Shown here: piece by piece, positions 13,486 to 14,755 of the stretch
How positions within the stretch are numbered: the first letter of the stretch is position 1
How the letters are laid out: the number at the start of each line of letters is the position of its first letter
Assembly: GCA_003566475.1 (NCBI GenBank)
Contig: PXDE01000305.1
Span: 1 to 14,755, forward strand
Reading direction: 5' to 3'
From: PVC group bacterium
Lineage (GTDB): Bacteria > Verrucomicrobiota > Kiritimatiellia > SS1-B-03-39 > PXDE01
DNA: 14,755 nt
Translations under genes and position numbers: made by a program
Notes under the pieces: model-generated
Database searches by the model: none
What the model was told of the DNA's origin: nothing
What the model saw: the letters and a program-made list of their open reading frames with translations, nothing else

Positions 13486-14723
13486 CCGTCACCGACACCC
13501 TAGTCTCCACCCGCTCCCGGAACCAGCTCCTGGCCGGTCTCCTGGTCGCGGTGTGGCTGGGGATCCTGGGGACGGACTGGTGGTTCCGGTTCGCGCACTA
13601 CCGGTGGCACGAGCGGGTGCTGATCTCGCGGACCGATCCCGCCCGACGCGAGGACCGCACCTGGGAGGTGGCCCCCTCCCGGGGCGGGGATCTGTCCTTG
13701 CTGCTGGCCGACCGTTCCGTGGCGGCGCGGTTCGAGGAGCCGCGCCCCGGCGGCGTCGACGCCCGTGATCGCTGGGGCTACCGAAACCTGCCCTCGCCCG
13801 AAGGCCGTTGGCCCCGCGTGGTCGTCACCGGTGATAGCTACATGTTCACCGGCCCGACCGTGGAGCACACCGTGGCCGCCACGCTGGCCGAGGCTCTGGA
13901 TACGCCGGTCTACAATGCGGCCCTGGCCGGACGGGGCTACCTGAGCCCGCTGTACCGGGTGCTGGAGGATGCCCGGTTCCGGTCCGACCCGCCCGACGTG
14001 CTGGTGTGGGGATTCGTGGACCGGGACTTCAACGGGATCCAGACCGAGGGCCTGCGGGCATTCCTGCGGCGGTGGGAGGCCGAGGCGGATGGTGCGGAAC
14101 CCCGAAGGCGGTGGATCGAGCCCGGAAGCCTGAGCCCCGCGGCCCTGGCCGAGTCCCTGCCCAACACCTCGGTCTGGGCGCAGCGGGCCCGTCGCCACTG
14201 GGCCTCCGTCCAGGTCCGGGCCCCCCGCGTGGATGCGGCCCCCGACGGGCCGGCCCGGGCCCCGGCCGGCGATGTGCTGGTGTCCCGGCCCGGTCCGCCC
14301 GGGGCGCCGGACTTCCTGCTCGTGCGCGATTCGGCCGACATGATGGCCCTCCCGCCGGAGGCGTTCGAACCGGATCGGGCGCTCACCGCCCTCCGGGAAC
14401 TCGACGCCGCGCTGACCGAGCGGGGCGTGCGGCTGGTGGTGGTGCTGGTCCCCGACAAGGGCCGGGTGCATCCGGACCGCGTGCCCATGGGAGGGCGGGA
14501 GGCCCACCCGTCTCCCTTCGCCTGGCTGGCCCCGAGACTGACGGAGGCCGGGGTGGCCACGGTCTGGCTGGAGCCCGCGTTCCGCGAGCGGGCCGCTCAC
14601 GGAGAGATGCTGTATTGGCGGGACGACACCCACTGGAATCTCCACGGCGTCGAGGTAGCCGCCCAAGCCGTCGCCGACGCCATCCGTGCCGACGCCGCTG
14701 CCGATCCCGGCACGCCCCCGTAG
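13482..14723 (+). CDS. AlgX/AlgJ-related SGNH-like acyltransferase 2
   Basis: A 413-residue tandem paralogue of the preceding gene, anchored by one hydrophobic segment (about 15-31). Shared landmarks are TDWWFRFAHYRWHE (31-44; the neighbour has TDWAYRFARFRWHE), RGGDLSLLL (68-76), VVVTGDSYMF (113-122, with S119), SVWAQRARRHWASV, VVLVPDKGRVHP and LYWRDDTHWN (377-386, with H384). It is about 50 residues longer than its partner, mainly in the middle (near 235-290). Both keep the full nucleophile and Asp/His motifs, so neither looks like a dead copy. They may form a pair acting at different positions or on different acyl groups. Translation is probably coupled by the 4-bp overlap. The ending ADPGTPP is followed at once by a hairpin. 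Confidence 0.83.
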   Translation: MTVTDTLVSTRSRNQLLAGLLVAVWLGILGTDWWFRFAHYRWHERVLISRTDPARREDRTWEVAPSRGGDLSLLLADRSVAARFEEPRPGGVDARDRWGYRNLPSPEGRWPRVVVTGDSYMFTGPTVEHTVAATLAEALDTPVYNAALAGRGYLSPLYRVLEDARFRSDPPDVLVWGFVDRDFNGIQTEGLRAFLRRWEAEADGAEPRRRWIEPGSLSPAALAESLPNTSVWAQRARRHWASVQVRAPRVDAAPDGPARAPAGDVLVSRPGPPGAPDFLLVRDSADMMALPPEAFEPDRALTALRELDAALTERGVRLVVVLVPDKGRVHPDRVPMGGREAHPSPFAWLAPRLTEAGVATVWLEPAFRERAAHGEMLYWRDDTHWNLHGVEVAAQAVADAIRADAAADPGTPP

Positions 14724-14745
14724 TCCGCTGTCTGTGACAGCGGAC
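14723..14745. terminator. Hairpin directly after the last stop
   Basis: GTCCGCTGTC (14723-14732) and GACAGCGGAC (14736-14745) form a perfect 10-bp stem with a TGT loop, starting at the last base of the TAG stop. No T-run follows in the ten remaining bases, so it is not a standard intrinsic terminator. It may be a terminator variant, an mRNA 3' stabiliser or a repeat cut by the window edge. Confidence 0.5.
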
Positions 14746-14755
14746 CGCGCAACCG

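Overview
This is a GC-rich bacterial window (coding regions look near 70% GC, with a strong G/C third-position bias). It carries a type II toxin-antitoxin pair followed by part of a surface or exopolysaccharide locus. The set is four family-4 glycosyltransferases, a PaaK/CapK-type adenylate-forming ligase, a DUF362 protein, a polysaccharide deacetylase, an AlgI-like MBOAT O-acyltransferase and two tandem SGNH/AlgX-like proteins. I cannot name the organism. The genes suit a Gram-negative-type envelope. None of the eleven start codons has a convincing Shine-Dalgarno purine tract, and the intergenic repeats look like those of repeat-rich, non-SD lineages (cyanobacterial heptamers, planctomycete-like GC hairpins). 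No rRNA, tRNA or other marker is present to settle it.

Layout. 1-86 is a heptanucleotide array. 85-764 (minus) is vapBC with a palindromic operator candidate at 768-781. 765-1252 has no gene; it holds a 22-bp inverted-repeat element and low-complexity heptamers. 1253-7379 (plus) has four single genes (GT4, GT4, CapK-like ligase, DUF362), each separated by heptamer arrays; the 580-bp gap at 5282-5861 also holds a MITE-like palindromic element. 7501-9917 (minus) is a tight pair of paralogous GT4 genes. 9973-14723 (plus) is deacetylase, MBOAT, SGNH-1 and SGNH-2, nearly contiguous and probably one operon. A hairpin follows the last stop.

How the genes fit together. The GT4 enzymes would build the repeat unit at the inner membrane. 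The deacetylase would remove N- or O-acetyl groups. The MBOAT protein would pass acyl groups across the membrane, and the two membrane-anchored SGNH proteins would place them on the glycan, as AlgI with AlgJ/AlgX does for alginate. The CapK-like ligase may activate an acid destined for the glycan, and the DUF362 role is unknown. No initiating transferase, flippase, polymerase or export gene is visible, so the locus probably continues outside the window.

The most unusual signal lies between the genes. Mosaic 7-nt tandem arrays flank the plus-strand genes with a polarity: C-rich on the coding strand before starts, G-rich after stops. They supply the stop codon and last residues of three genes and the first residues of one or two. 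At four gene/array joints there is a GCGCC...GGCGC hairpin next to the array. This looks like a cassette architecture in which repeat arrays delimit polysaccharide genes.
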